Positions 45,698-54,258 of a DNA stretch of 64,000 nt are shown here, piece by piece. Position 1 is the first letter of the stretch. Each line of letters starts with the position of its first letter. Under the pieces are notes generated by a model. The model was not told the origin of the DNA. It saw only the letters and a program-made list of their open reading frames with translations, and made no database searches. The stretch comes from Acinetobacter beijerinckii CIP 110307 (GTDB lineage Bacteria; Pseudomonadota; Gammaproteobacteria; Pseudomonadales; Moraxellaceae): the NCBI RefSeq assembly GCF_000369005.1, contig NZ_KB849765.1, forward strand, positions 62,001 to 126,000, read 5' to 3'. The position numbers and the translations under genes are program-made.

Positions 45698-46084
45698 ATG
45701 TCAAAACAAGATTATGAAAATGGACTTAAAGTACGTACCGAAGTGATGGGTGAATCATTTGTAAAACGAGCACAGGATAATACAGTGCCTTTTACTGAAC
45801 CTCTACAGAACTGGATTAATGAACATGCTTGGGGTTCTACATGGCAACGTGAAGACGTATTGCCTCGTAAATATCGCTCGCTAATTACTATTGCATTTTT
45901 GACTGCACTCAAAAGCCCAACCGAACTCAAAGGTCATATTCGTGGTGCTTTAAACAATGGGGCAAGTATTGAAGAAATTCAGGAAGTTTTATTGCATAGC
46001 CTACCGTATTGCGGTGCACCAGCTACTCAAGAAGCATTTCGAGCTGCGCTTGAAGTCATTCAAGACTACACGCCTGAAACTTAA
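45698..46084 (+). CDS. Carboxymuconolactone decarboxylase (PcaC/AhpD-like) family protein
   Basis: 128 residues: RSLITIAFLTALKSPTELKGHIRGALNNGASIEEIQEVLLHSLPYCGAPATQEAF, with the conserved E...H pair and the PYCGxP segment of 4-carboxymuconolactone decarboxylases. PcaC works in protocatechuate breakdown, but no pca neighbours are present, so a stand-alone homologue of unknown substrate is the safer call. It lacks the CxxC of AhpD. Own terminator follows. Confidence 0.85.
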   Translation: MSKQDYENGLKVRTEVMGESFVKRAQDNTVPFTEPLQNWINEHAWGSTWQREDVLPRKYRSLITIAFLTALKSPTELKGHIRGALNNGASIEEIQEVLLHSLPYCGAPATQEAFRAALEVIQDYTPET

Positions 46085-46123
46085 ATTAAATCTCAACTAA
46101 GCATTACTCAGGTTAAAAAAGCT

Positions 46124-46155
46124 AACGCCGAATCAAGAATTTTTCGGCGTTTTTG
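46124..46155 (+). terminator. Terminator of the decarboxylase-like gene
   Basis: AACGCCGAA (46124-46132) and TTCGGCGTT (46143-46151) followed by TTTTG. Confidence 0.9.
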
Positions 46156-46508
46156 TATTCAATATCCGCTGCATTGGATATCAGCTACATGATTCATTCT
46201 GTTTAAATGCCCCAAATCAATAATCAAATGCCCCATTTACGTTACTTCTTTCTTTATTTTTAGTTTTATGCTTTGAAAATAATAAGTTAAGTCTTTAAAT
46301 CCTATTTGTCTCGATTGGGCTGTATGAAAGGTTACAGTGAAATAGAAAAATACAAGCATATTTCAATTTTCTCTGACTAAATTTTCCTCAATATCAATCG
46401 AATAAAGCTTAAGCGTTATTAATACACTTTTTGCCATCATCTTTAGCGCCTGAACTTACTAAGATGTGCAAGATAATGAATGAATTTTGAGTAAAGTGGA
46501 GCAATCAA
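46156..46508. other. Intergenic region before the 502-residue gene
   Basis: About 350 bases, AT-rich, no gene seen. GTGGAGC at 46496-46502 serves as ribosome-binding site of the TTG-initiated gene at 46509. Confidence 0.5.
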
Positions 46509-48017
46509 TTGAGTAAAAAAATACAATTTGACCATGATGGCATACAATTCCCTCTTCAGTCTGGGAAAAAATCACCAAGTACCACCCACACTGCTAAACA
46601 AATTTTAAAGTCAGCACTACAAAGCGTAGATTCTCGTTATGTCGCACAATTGGCTAGCGAGAAAAACTGGCGAAAAAATTATCCATTTTATTTTCATGAA
46701 TTGGTCAAGGTCGGGATCGAATCTGTCGATCATCCTGCACGTATTGCACAGCAAGGTTTAGAGACAGCCAAAAGTTTATTTAATTTTAATCGTGCTGAAC
46801 AAAGTCAAACTTTAACTAGTGCAATGGCAAATATTAAAGATCAGCCTTTTGAGTCTTTTATATTAAAAGGCACAGGTAGCTCAACCATTGAACCTTGGTT
46901 TATTCCCTATCATGGAAAAAAATTACAAGGCGAAGCACTATTACAGCAAATTGAACTTTGGGAACAACAACAAGTCATTGAACCAAGTCATGCCAAGGCG
47001 CTCCGCTTACTCAATCAACATCCTGAATGGTTTGATTTATCAAAGCGCACTATGGTGTTGTTCGGTGCAGGTTCTGAAGCAGGTCCTTTAAGTTGGCTAG
47101 CAAAATGGCGTGCTAATATTGTAGCGATTGATCTCCCCCATCCAGCCATTTGGGAAAAAATCACCAAAGTGATTGAAAAAGGTAATGCCACCTTAATCGC
47201 ACCACAAATTAAGGTCGCTGATAAGCAGCAACTCGGTGCAAATTTACTGACTCAAACACCAGAGATTGCCAATTGGTTAAACACCTTTTCTGAGACTTTA
47301 GATTTGGCAGGTATTGCATATCTAGATGGTGAAAAACATGTCCGTGTTTCGATTGCGATGATCAGTATCATGGAACAAGTGAGTCAACACAAACCTGATA
47401 GCAGTATCATGTTTATGCTCACGCCGACCGATATCTATGCCATTCCAAAAGCAGTCGTACACTCTATACAGGATAAAATTAAACAGCGTCCGATCGTAGA
47501 AAAACTACTCACTAAATCCATTCACAATATTTCTCTTACTAACTTTTTCAAACCCAATTTGAAACAGTTAATTCAATCAGATAATGGTCAACAATATGGT
47601 ATTTCCGACTGTATGGTGATTGAACAAGGTCCAAACTACGCCCTCGCGAAGCGATTGCAACAATGGTTCGCTATTTCAACACGTGCGCGTGGTCAGAAGA
47701 CAGTCATCAATATTGCGCCGTCTACCACAACACACTCGGTCGTTAAAAATCCAATTCTGAAAGCAGCTTTTTCGGGTGCTGATTTATTTAAGGTTGAAAC
47801 TTTTAATCCTGAAACGACTAATGCCATTATGGCTGCGCTTTGGATTCATGATCTAAATAACCCAGAGAGCGCAACGAATCCAGATAAGCAGTTAGATCAT
47901 CCATTAGAACTGATTATGGAAAATGCAAATCACGGTGGTTTATGGCATGTACCATATTTGGCAAGAACAGCCCTACCATTCGCAGCCGCATATGGTTGGG
48001 TGAGAGAAAAGTTTTAA
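46509..48017 (+). CDS. Uncharacterised protein with a Rossmann-like segment, TTG start
   Basis: 502 residues. TTG 46509 is preceded by GGAG at 8 bases and no better start exists nearby. Residues about 180-215 read TMVLFGAGSEAGPLSWLAKW ... ANIVAIDLP, a strand-glycine loop-strand pattern like a nucleotide-binding Rossmann fold. The C-terminus (GLWHVPYLARTALPFAAAYGW) is moderately hydrophobic. No membrane helix with certainty. I do not recognise a named family; an oxidoreductase or methyltransferase role is possible. Monocistronic. Confidence 0.65.
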   Translation: MSKKIQFDHDGIQFPLQSGKKSPSTTHTAKQILKSALQSVDSRYVAQLASEKNWRKNYPFYFHELVKVGIESVDHPARIAQQGLETAKSLFNFNRAEQSQTLTSAMANIKDQPFESFILKGTGSSTIEPWFIPYHGKKLQGEALLQQIELWEQQQVIEPSHAKALRLLNQHPEWFDLSKRTMVLFGAGSEAGPLSWLAKWRANIVAIDLPHPAIWEKITKVIEKGNATLIAPQIKVADKQQLGANLLTQTPEIANWLNTFSETLDLAGIAYLDGEKHVRVSIAMISIMEQVSQHKPDSSIMFMLTPTDIYAIPKAVVHSIQDKIKQRPIVEKLLTKSIHNISLTNFFKPNLKQLIQSDNGQQYGISDCMVIEQGPNYALAKRLQQWFAISTRARGQKTVINIAPSTTTHSVVKNPILKAAFSGADLFKVETFNPETTNAIMAALWIHDLNNPESATNPDKQLDHPLELIMENANHGGLWHVPYLARTALPFAAAYGWVREKF

Positions 48018-48032
48018 TTTAATACAAACAAA

Positions 48033-48062
48033 TAAGGAGGAAATCTCTAGACTTCCTCCTTA
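48033..48062. terminator. Hairpin between convergent genes
   Basis: TAAGGAGGAA (48033-48042) and TTCCTCCTTA (48053-48062) form a perfect 10-bp stem. It lies between the 502-residue gene and the M28-like gene, both ending here. Confidence 0.7.
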
Positions 48063-48092
48063 TAAATTAGACAAAACCTTTATATTTCTTCA

Positions 48093-49790
48093 TCAATTGA
48101 CGGTACTTGGCGCATCCTCTATACCGCTATTCGTGTTATGTAAACAAACAAGTTTTCCTTGCTCGCCAGCCGCTCTCCAAGCGGTATAAGGTCCATCAAT
48201 TTCTGCTTTAGTATGATTTTGCAAAGCCAAAACACTATCACCAATCGCTAATAACTGTTCTCGCATTAAATTAAAATCAACAGCATCTTTGCCAAATGAT
48301 GGCGCCCAAAGTGACCAAGGTCCTGAAATTGTCGCCATAGTTGGGATTAAGTTTTTATGTGAAGCATTTCCGATTCCCCCAAAATCACACTGTTTTGGTA
48401 AGCGTTTAGCATTAGGTACATCCTGGCCCGTCGATATCATCACCGCAGGTAATTTACGTCTTTGCGCAGCTTCGGTTGCAACTTTCTGCATTAACACATG
48501 ATCTTCGGGTACAAACCAAGCTTGTGGTTCTGGCTTACCTGAAAATTCTAACGTTCTTCCAACACCACCATCTGTTCGTGGTTTAGCAACGATTTCGCGT
48601 GTTCCTAAATGCTCTACTGCAAAAACAAAGCTGACTTTACCTTGTTTATATTCTTGATCGAGTTGTTCCATATATCTAAAGGTTCCCTCTTTCGACATAT
48701 GTAAATGACCTGTATTGAATGCAAACTCATAGGTTTTCGGGCGGCATTTTAACGGTAGTTTTGCAAAATACTGCGCCAATGCAATCATGCCACTTACACC
48801 ATTTTCTTGTACCCATGTATTCCCATCTGTATTTGCGACAAATACAATTTTTTCATCACTTAAACCCGGCAGAGTGGCAATCAAATTGCGGGTAGTAGCA
48901 GTATCTCGTTCAGCCTGAACCACAATTTTTGCTTGTGTATTGCTCGATGCTAAAGCTTTGACTTCAGCAAATTCATCCACACCTAAAAATACTGCTGGAA
49001 GTCGATAATGTAATCCGTTGTGCGGATCAAAGTAGTCTTTAACCTGATCTCGAGGTACATCAAAACCAAGAATCAGACCTGCAGCTCCCACTTTTCCAGC
49101 AGCAATTAAGTCTTGATTCATTAACTCACCAGCTAAGAAAGGTTTGTCATATCGTTGTGTTTTAAGTTCATTTAGCGATGAACTTAAATATTTTGCGAAC
49201 TGAAATAAAAATGCATAAGGTGGTGCAACCATATTGGCATATACAGGGTCTTGTGACGTTGGAATCGCACGCACAATAATTTTACCTTTATGTTCAGCCG
49301 TAATAGGTTGATTGCTTGTGAGAAAGACCAATTCGCCACTGTTGCCAGTTAAAGTTGTACCTAATGAATAAGGAACAGCTCCAGCAATCGGGATCTCTTT
49401 TCCATTCACGGACAATTGCCCAGAACGTAATAAACTGCGACCTTTACCATTTTCAGCCATAATCATCGGTTGCCAACGCTGAATCTCGTATTGATCTGAT
49501 TTTAGCTGCATACCCGGTATTTTCTTGGCTTCAAGTTCGATCCAATTGATTAACTGTTGGTGCGCTTGACTCCCTGTTGTACGTAATTGTGCCAAGTCAG
49601 GGCCGACTTGTACCATTTTTTCTAAAGTTTTAGCGTCCGTAAATTTTTTTTCATCGATAAAACTTGGGCAACTGTCTCCAATAACAGGTGGATTAACGAC
49701 AACCGTATTACGATCACTTCCACAACCCGTCACTGAACATCCAAGTAAAACCAAACCGATAGATTGCTGATAAATCTGCTTTATTTTCAT
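48093..49790 (-). CDS. M28-peptidase-like lipoprotein with altered metal ligands
   Basis: 565 residues from ATG 49790, with AAGGG 7 bases upstream; the ATG two codons earlier overlaps that box. Signal peptide with lipobox VTGC. A PA-like insert (about 150-290) precedes the M28 core. In that core the expected HxD strand reads VANTDGNTW, the DNxSG ligand reads ENGVSG, and the EE pair is replaced by NTGHLHMS. The canonical zinc ligands are thus largely missing, so it may be non-catalytic or use another chemistry. Exported and anchored to a membrane. Confidence 0.75.
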   Translation of the reverse strand: MKIKQIYQQSIGLVLLGCSVTGCGSDRNTVVVNPPVIGDSCPSFIDEKKFTDAKTLEKMVQVGPDLAQLRTTGSQAHQQLINWIELEAKKIPGMQLKSDQYEIQRWQPMIMAENGKGRSLLRSGQLSVNGKEIPIAGAVPYSLGTTLTGNSGELVFLTSNQPITAEHKGKIIVRAIPTSQDPVYANMVAPPYAFLFQFAKYLSSSLNELKTQRYDKPFLAGELMNQDLIAAGKVGAAGLILGFDVPRDQVKDYFDPHNGLHYRLPAVFLGVDEFAEVKALASSNTQAKIVVQAERDTATTRNLIATLPGLSDEKIVFVANTDGNTWVQENGVSGMIALAQYFAKLPLKCRPKTYEFAFNTGHLHMSKEGTFRYMEQLDQEYKQGKVSFVFAVEHLGTREIVAKPRTDGGVGRTLEFSGKPEPQAWFVPEDHVLMQKVATEAAQRRKLPAVMISTGQDVPNAKRLPKQCDFGGIGNASHKNLIPTMATISGPWSLWAPSFGKDAVDFNLMREQLLAIGDSVLALQNHTKAEIDGPYTAWRAAGEQGKLVCLHNTNSGIEDAPSTVN

Positions 49791-49940
49791 ATTCATTCCC
49801 TTTATTTACTCAAACTCAACACATCTTGATGTGAATAACTCGATGTTTTAAAAATCACGAGTTTTGAGTGAAAATATCCATATTCCTACCGAACTAACGT
49901 TCTTATTCATCATCAAAATCATGCTAATCCCTACAACACT

Positions 49941-49955
49941 ACAGTGAGTCACTGT
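49941..49955. promoter_or_regulatory. 15-bp palindrome between the M28-like gene and araC-type gene
   Basis: ACAGTGA-G-TCACTGT is a perfect odd-length palindrome, extended by CT/TAG with one bulge. It is about 150 bp upstream of the M28-like start and 150 bp downstream of the AraC-family stop, so it is an operator candidate for the M28-like gene. Confidence 0.55.
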
Positions 49956-50099
49956 TAGCAACTAGAATTCATTGATGATTCACTAAGTCATCTTTCAAAT
50001 CCTATAATGAACTCATCATTTAAAAATAACGCTTCTGAGTCACCTCATTTCTAATATGGGACAAACTGAAAAATGGTCTGTTTTAAGCATCTATAAGTT

Positions 50100-51176
50100 T
50101 TAGTCTTCGACCACTTTAGAATTTGCATTTTTACGATATTGAGTTGGTGTTAACTGAGTCTGCAATTTAAACCAAGAAATAAAGGAATGGCTGGTATAAA
50201 AGCCTAATGCTTTTGAAATAAATGAAACTGAATGCTGATAACTTTCCAAATAATTGACGGCTAATTCAAAACGAACCTCATCCAGTAGTTTGCTATATGA
50301 ACTTTCTTCAAGCTGCAACTTCCGACTTAAAGTTCTTACATTAACACCTAATTGTTCTGCAACATTTTCGCGAGACAATCGCTCATGGTGAAGTAATAAA
50401 TAAATTTGTGCCTTCACTTGTTGTGCAAAATTTTGTTCAACTCGTTGTTGCTCTAATAACTTTGACGCGAATAATCTGACACTGTCATATAAACCTGCAT
50501 TTCCTGTCTTCAATGTCATGGTTAATGATTTAGGTGACAATAACAAAGCTGTTTCTGCTTGATCAAAATAGACAGGACAACCAAAAAACGTTTCATAATA
50601 TGCTTGTAATTCGGGCTTAGCCAAAGAGTGCGTAAAGTGAACAGCCTTGAGAATGGAAAACTCTTCATTTCTGACTAAACGAAGTAAACTGAGCCACCAC
50701 GATAAGTTATATTCATTGGCACAACGGCTAAAAATCGGATCGTTTGATCTGCATTTCCATTTCCAATAAACCACGTCAGATTCTGCTTGTAATGAAATAT
50801 CACCAATACAGCCAATCAGTGGTTGAAACTCCTTTAATGTTTCAATTGCTTTATTCAAACTAGAAGCCAAAGGTACTAAATGACCTAATACACCATAAGC
50901 AGTGGAGTCCATTTTTTGGAAAAAGCTTAAAGCAATTAATGGGTCTTTACAGGTGCGATATGTATAAGCAACCACACTTTCAAAATAATGCAGCGGAATA
51001 CATTGGTTTGAATCGCCAAGTTGTTCTTCTGTCAGACCGCCCTGTAGCAATAGTTCTTGCCTATTGATTCCAAAAAAACTGGCATGCTCTAAGAAATGAT
51101 TTACGAGGCCTACGAGTACTCTAGTTGGACTATTCCCATCAACTTTTCTTTGTAAATCAGTAGTCATCCTTATCAT
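50100..51176 (-). CDS. AraC-family transcriptional regulator (arabinose-binding-type N-domain)
   Basis: 358 residues. The N-terminal about 200 residues have the layout of the Arabinose_bd-like (OruR/ArgR-type) sensor domain; the C-terminal AraC double helix-turn-helix reads RLSRENVAEQLGVNVRTLSRKLQLEESSYSKLLDEVRFELAVNYL ... SISKALGFYTSHSFISWFK-like. Such regulators often control lipid or amino-acid catabolism. AGGATGAG precedes ATG. The leftward M28-like gene downstream is a possible target. Confidence 0.88.
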   Translation of the reverse strand: MIRMTTDLQRKVDGNSPTRVLVGLVNHFLEHASFFGINRQELLLQGGLTEEQLGDSNQCIPLHYFESVVAYTYRTCKDPLIALSFFQKMDSTAYGVLGHLVPLASSLNKAIETLKEFQPLIGCIGDISLQAESDVVYWKWKCRSNDPIFSRCANEYNLSWWLSLLRLVRNEEFSILKAVHFTHSLAKPELQAYYETFFGCPVYFDQAETALLLSPKSLTMTLKTGNAGLYDSVRLFASKLLEQQRVEQNFAQQVKAQIYLLLHHERLSRENVAEQLGVNVRTLSRKLQLEESSYSKLLDEVRFELAVNYLESYQHSVSFISKALGFYTSHSFISWFKLQTQLTPTQYRKNANSKVVED

Positions 51177-51334
51177 CTCATCCTAGATTATCTATTGCCA
51201 AATCTTAAGATTTTAAATCCCTGTTTAAAGCTATTTAATTGAAGCAGTCCCCCATATTAAGCTTTATTTAGTCAAACGATCAAAACATAAAATTTCAAAA
51301 CTGATTTTTTGACTTTTAAAGCACTTGAAAAACA

Positions 51335-51360
51335 AAAAAGCCATCAATCGATGGCTTTTA
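51335..51360. terminator. Terminator of the surface lipoprotein gene
   Basis: AAAAGCCATC-AATC-GATGGCTTTT with A and T flanks; 14 bp after the leftward stop codon at 51374. Confidence 0.9.
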
Positions 51361-51373
51361 AATCATTGTTTAT

Positions 51374-52252
51374 TTATGGCCCATCACCTAAACCAAAACC
51401 GCCAAATATAGGTAATTCGGTATCTTCTTCACCCAAATCAAAACCACCAAAAATTGGCGGAGGATTGCCTGTATCGGTTGGTGGATGGTTGGTAGAGCCT
51501 GAATTGTTACCATTTCCAATATTTGTTGATGGTGGAGCGCCATCTTTTGTTGATGGGAATTCATCAAGTAATAACATGGTACTTAATGGATCACATTGTG
51601 TTCTATCTTTTATACTTTCATCATCATAGCTACTACCTAGAGTTTCTGCGTAGAATTTTTTAGAATATTGCGCATGGTAGCTTGCTGTCCAATTTTGTAA
51701 AATATTCGGCAAATTAAATGTATAAAAATATGCCCGTGATTCATTGGGTTGATAAACACTCACTGTCTCATCATTTAAACAGTAGTCTGTTTGCGTGGTT
51801 TTTGTTGTTTTTGTACCTGTAAGCTGAAAAGCTGCTTTACAACTATTTGTATATTCATATATTGGAGATGAAGTTGTATTTTTGACAATGACTTGAAGTT
51901 TAAAACGGATTCGTAATGACTCTTTCATACCCACAAGATCTGTCCGATCTCCCATCATCATTGGGATATGAGGAGCATAATGACGAACAAATTGAATGGT
52001 ACGTTCAACACCATCACAATTTTGCGTAACAGGATTAGGATATGCAACTGCATATACCACCCCATCCTCTTCCATTCGATCTGGTTTAACATCAGGTTTT
52101 GGCAGTGGACTTTCAGTTCCCACTGATAAGCCACCTGTACCTGTTCCCCCTAAACTGACACCAACATTAAAATTGCCATTTTCATCTTCACACCCAGTAA
52201 AAACTAAAGTCCCTAATAAAATTAAGCAAAGCTTGGAATGTAAATATGCCAT
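51374..52252 (-). CDS. Lipoprotein with Pro/Gly-rich tail repeats
   Basis: 292 residues. Signal peptide and lipobox FTGC (Cys21), then an acidic Gly-rich linker (NFNVGVSLGGTGTGGLSVG), a beta-rich domain with several Cys (NSCKAAF, DYCLND, TQCDP) and a C-terminal low-complexity tail in which PIFGGF(D/G)LG occurs twice. Probably surface or periplasmic. Family unknown. It lies just downstream of the tandem adhesin genes in the same orientation. Confidence 0.75.
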   Translation of the reverse strand: MAYLHSKLCLILLGTLVFTGCEDENGNFNVGVSLGGTGTGGLSVGTESPLPKPDVKPDRMEEDGVVYAVAYPNPVTQNCDGVERTIQFVRHYAPHIPMMMGDRTDLVGMKESLRIRFKLQVIVKNTTSSPIYEYTNSCKAAFQLTGTKTTKTTQTDYCLNDETVSVYQPNESRAYFYTFNLPNILQNWTASYHAQYSKKFYAETLGSSYDDESIKDRTQCDPLSTMLLLDEFPSTKDGAPPSTNIGNGNNSGSTNHPPTDTGNPPPIFGGFDLGEEDTELPIFGGFGLGDGP

Positions 52253-52403
52253 TCATACTGCCCCAATAAACATTGTTATATTGAACAGATGATTTCCTAT
52301 CATCTGTTTGAATTACCCCACACTATTTTATTTTAACAGATACTTAAACCAACTAAATTGCTCAGATATATCAATCTATCAATTAATTAAGCTGATTCAA
52401 TCG

Positions 52404-52441
52404 AAAAAAAGGCTACCCCCATGCTGAAAAAAGGTAACCCA
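52404..52441 (-). terminator. Terminator downstream of the adhesin pair
   Basis: On the minus strand GGTTACC ... GGTAGCC pairs with one G-U step and is followed by TTTTTTTCG. It lies about 100 bp after the adhesin stop codon at 52537. Confidence 0.6.
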
Positions 52442-52456
52442 AGAAGAGCTTTAATC

Positions 52457-52506
52457 TAAGAGCATTTAAGCCAAAACTTTGCCAATCTAAAGCTTAAATG
52501 CTCTTA
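52457..52506. repeat. Perfect 15-bp inverted repeat downstream of the adhesin gene
   Basis: TAAGAGCATTTAAGC (52457-52471) and GCTTAAATGCTCTTA (52492-52506) are exact reverse complements with a 20-nt loop, 30 bp after the stop codon. It could act with the following terminator as an mRNA 3'-end stabiliser. Confidence 0.8.
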
Positions 52507-52536
52507 TTTTGAATATTCATTCAGACCATAAATCAT

Positions 52537-54201
52537 CTAGAATGAATAACTGATACCAACACGTCCACCGACTTCATTTCCACCAGCGAAACCTACAGCA
52601 CCGCTCAAAGAAATGCGATTGGCAATAAATGAAGTCACTACACCAACTGAACCTGCTGTTTCACCTTCGTAATGACCAACACCTGCAAATAATGCAACTT
52701 GACCTGAACGAATGTTTGGAACAGCTTGTTGTGCTGCTAATGCAATCGCCACACCACGATAAGCACTTTTCTCAATATCATCTAAGCGACGACTTGCTTG
52801 ATCAAGGCGACCATCTAAACGATTGACTTCACTGGTACGTGTTGCTGCTTCTACATTTATACGATTTGATAAAGCAAGGTCTGCATCAGCGCGGGCTGCC
52901 GCCTCTGCTGCATCCCCCGCGATACGCGCTTGCGCTTCAGCATTAATCGCTGCCGTGCGTGCTGCTTTTTCGGCTGCATCACTTGCAATACGAGCTGTAG
53001 CTTCAGCTTCATCACCAGCAATACGCGCTGCTTTTTCAGTTGCGTCTGCCGCAGCACGAAGTTGTGCTTCATTATCAATTGCTGCTGTACGAGCAACCAC
53101 TTGATCAGCATCAGCTTGCGCTCGTTTTTGAGCTTCATCATTTAATGCATTTTGCAAAGCTGCATCACCCGCTGCACGTGCTGTAGCCTCCGCGGTAATT
53201 GCATTGACTGCCGCTGCATCTGCTGCAATACGTTGATCCTTTTCTGTTGTCAGTAAACCATCTGCGTGTGCAATCAATTCAGCACCAGAGGTCAGACTAC
53301 CAACAGCATCATTGAGCTGAGATACATTAATAGCATCTTGGTCATTCACCCCGTTATTCACCTGCGTAATACGACGAATTGCACCACCAAGTAAACCACC
53401 AACACTCACTGTATTTTCATTACCGCCAGCCTGACCTTGTGTGTCAGAACCATAGCCAATCGCAACTGAATTTTTGTCATCGGCAATTGCTGTTCCAACA
53501 TTTCTCGGATCTGTCATACCACCTGAACCGAGTAATACCACGTCTTCAGCCGTACCAGTTGCATGGCTACCGATCACCACGGAATTCAAACCTGAACCAG
53601 AAGATTGAGCGCCTATACGAAGTGTATTTTCACCGCCTGTTTCTGCATTAAAACCGAGCGTCGTTGCATTGTTAGCATTTGCCCATGTTTCGCTACCAAT
53701 CGCAGTTGCACCATCGCCACCCGTCCAAGCAAGGTGTCCCAAAGAGCTAGCTTGGCTACCATTAACGAGACTGCCACGACCAACCGCTGTTGCATTATCA
53801 CCGTTAACTGTTTGACTATTACCTACAGCTACACTATCTGTACCTCCTGCTGTAACTGTGGCACCAAGCGCAATACTATTATCTCCATTGGCATTCGCGA
53901 CACGACCTACAGCAACAGAAGAATCACCAGTGGCATCATTTGCTGACCCAGCAGAAAAACTTCCTGCTCCCATGGCATTGCTGTTATAACCGATCCCAAT
54001 ACTGGTGTTATCAACATCATTAAGTTGACCTAAAATAATACCATTGGCTGAGGGGTCAACATTTGCATAATTTCCTTGTCCCCCCATCGCATTACTGAGA
54101 CCCGTACCTGTTCCAGTTGGACCTTCCCATACGGGTGCGGCATACGCATGACTTGCCATTAAGGCAACTGCGATTACTGATAATTGAAAAGTTTTTTTCA
54201 T
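52537..54201 (-). CDS. Trimeric autotransporter adhesin (YadA-like), copy 1
   Basis: 554 residues. Signal peptide MKKTFQLSVIAVALMASHAYA; YadA-type head with short repeats such as SVAVGRVANANG and SIALGATVTAGG (about 90-250); neck around NGVNDQDAINVSQLNDAV; a stalk (about 330-450) of 11-residue repeats of the form AEKAARIAGDE; and the C-terminal four-strand membrane anchor (VALFAGVGHYEGETAGSVGV ... GRVGISYSF, ending in Phe). Surface adhesin of type Vc secretion. GAAGGATG precedes ATG. Tandem to a close paralogue 57 bp upstream; the two are likely cotranscribed. Confidence 0.94.
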   Translation of the reverse strand: MKKTFQLSVIAVALMASHAYAAPVWEGPTGTGTGLSNAMGGQGNYANVDPSANGIILGQLNDVDNTSIGIGYNSNAMGAGSFSAGSANDATGDSSVAVGRVANANGDNSIALGATVTAGGTDSVAVGNSQTVNGDNATAVGRGSLVNGSQASSLGHLAWTGGDGATAIGSETWANANNATTLGFNAETGGENTLRIGAQSSGSGLNSVVIGSHATGTAEDVVLLGSGGMTDPRNVGTAIADDKNSVAIGYGSDTQGQAGGNENTVSVGGLLGGAIRRITQVNNGVNDQDAINVSQLNDAVGSLTSGAELIAHADGLLTTEKDQRIAADAAAVNAITAEATARAAGDAALQNALNDEAQKRAQADADQVVARTAAIDNEAQLRAAADATEKAARIAGDEAEATARIASDAAEKAARTAAINAEAQARIAGDAAEAAARADADLALSNRINVEAATRTSEVNRLDGRLDQASRRLDDIEKSAYRGVAIALAAQQAVPNIRSGQVALFAGVGHYEGETAGSVGVVTSFIANRISLSGAVGFAGGNEVGGRVGISYSF

Positions 54202-54258
54202 TACATCATCCTTCTTATTGTGACTAAATCAAACCCAGTGTTAATAACCAAGTACGAC

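Noticed and set aside
45712..45930. 72-codon leftward frame within the decarboxylase-like gene
   Set aside because: Opposite-strand shadow of a well-supported gene with no independent signals.
52823..53146. Long frames on the opposite strand or shifted frame within the adhesin stalk
   Set aside because: They arise from the 33-bp coding repeats of the stalk; composition is low-complexity Ala/Ser or Lys/Gln and no start signals fit.
52850..53150. Repeat array that might suggest CRISPR
   Set aside because: Units are contiguous 33-bp coding repeats without spacers and encode the adhesin stalk.
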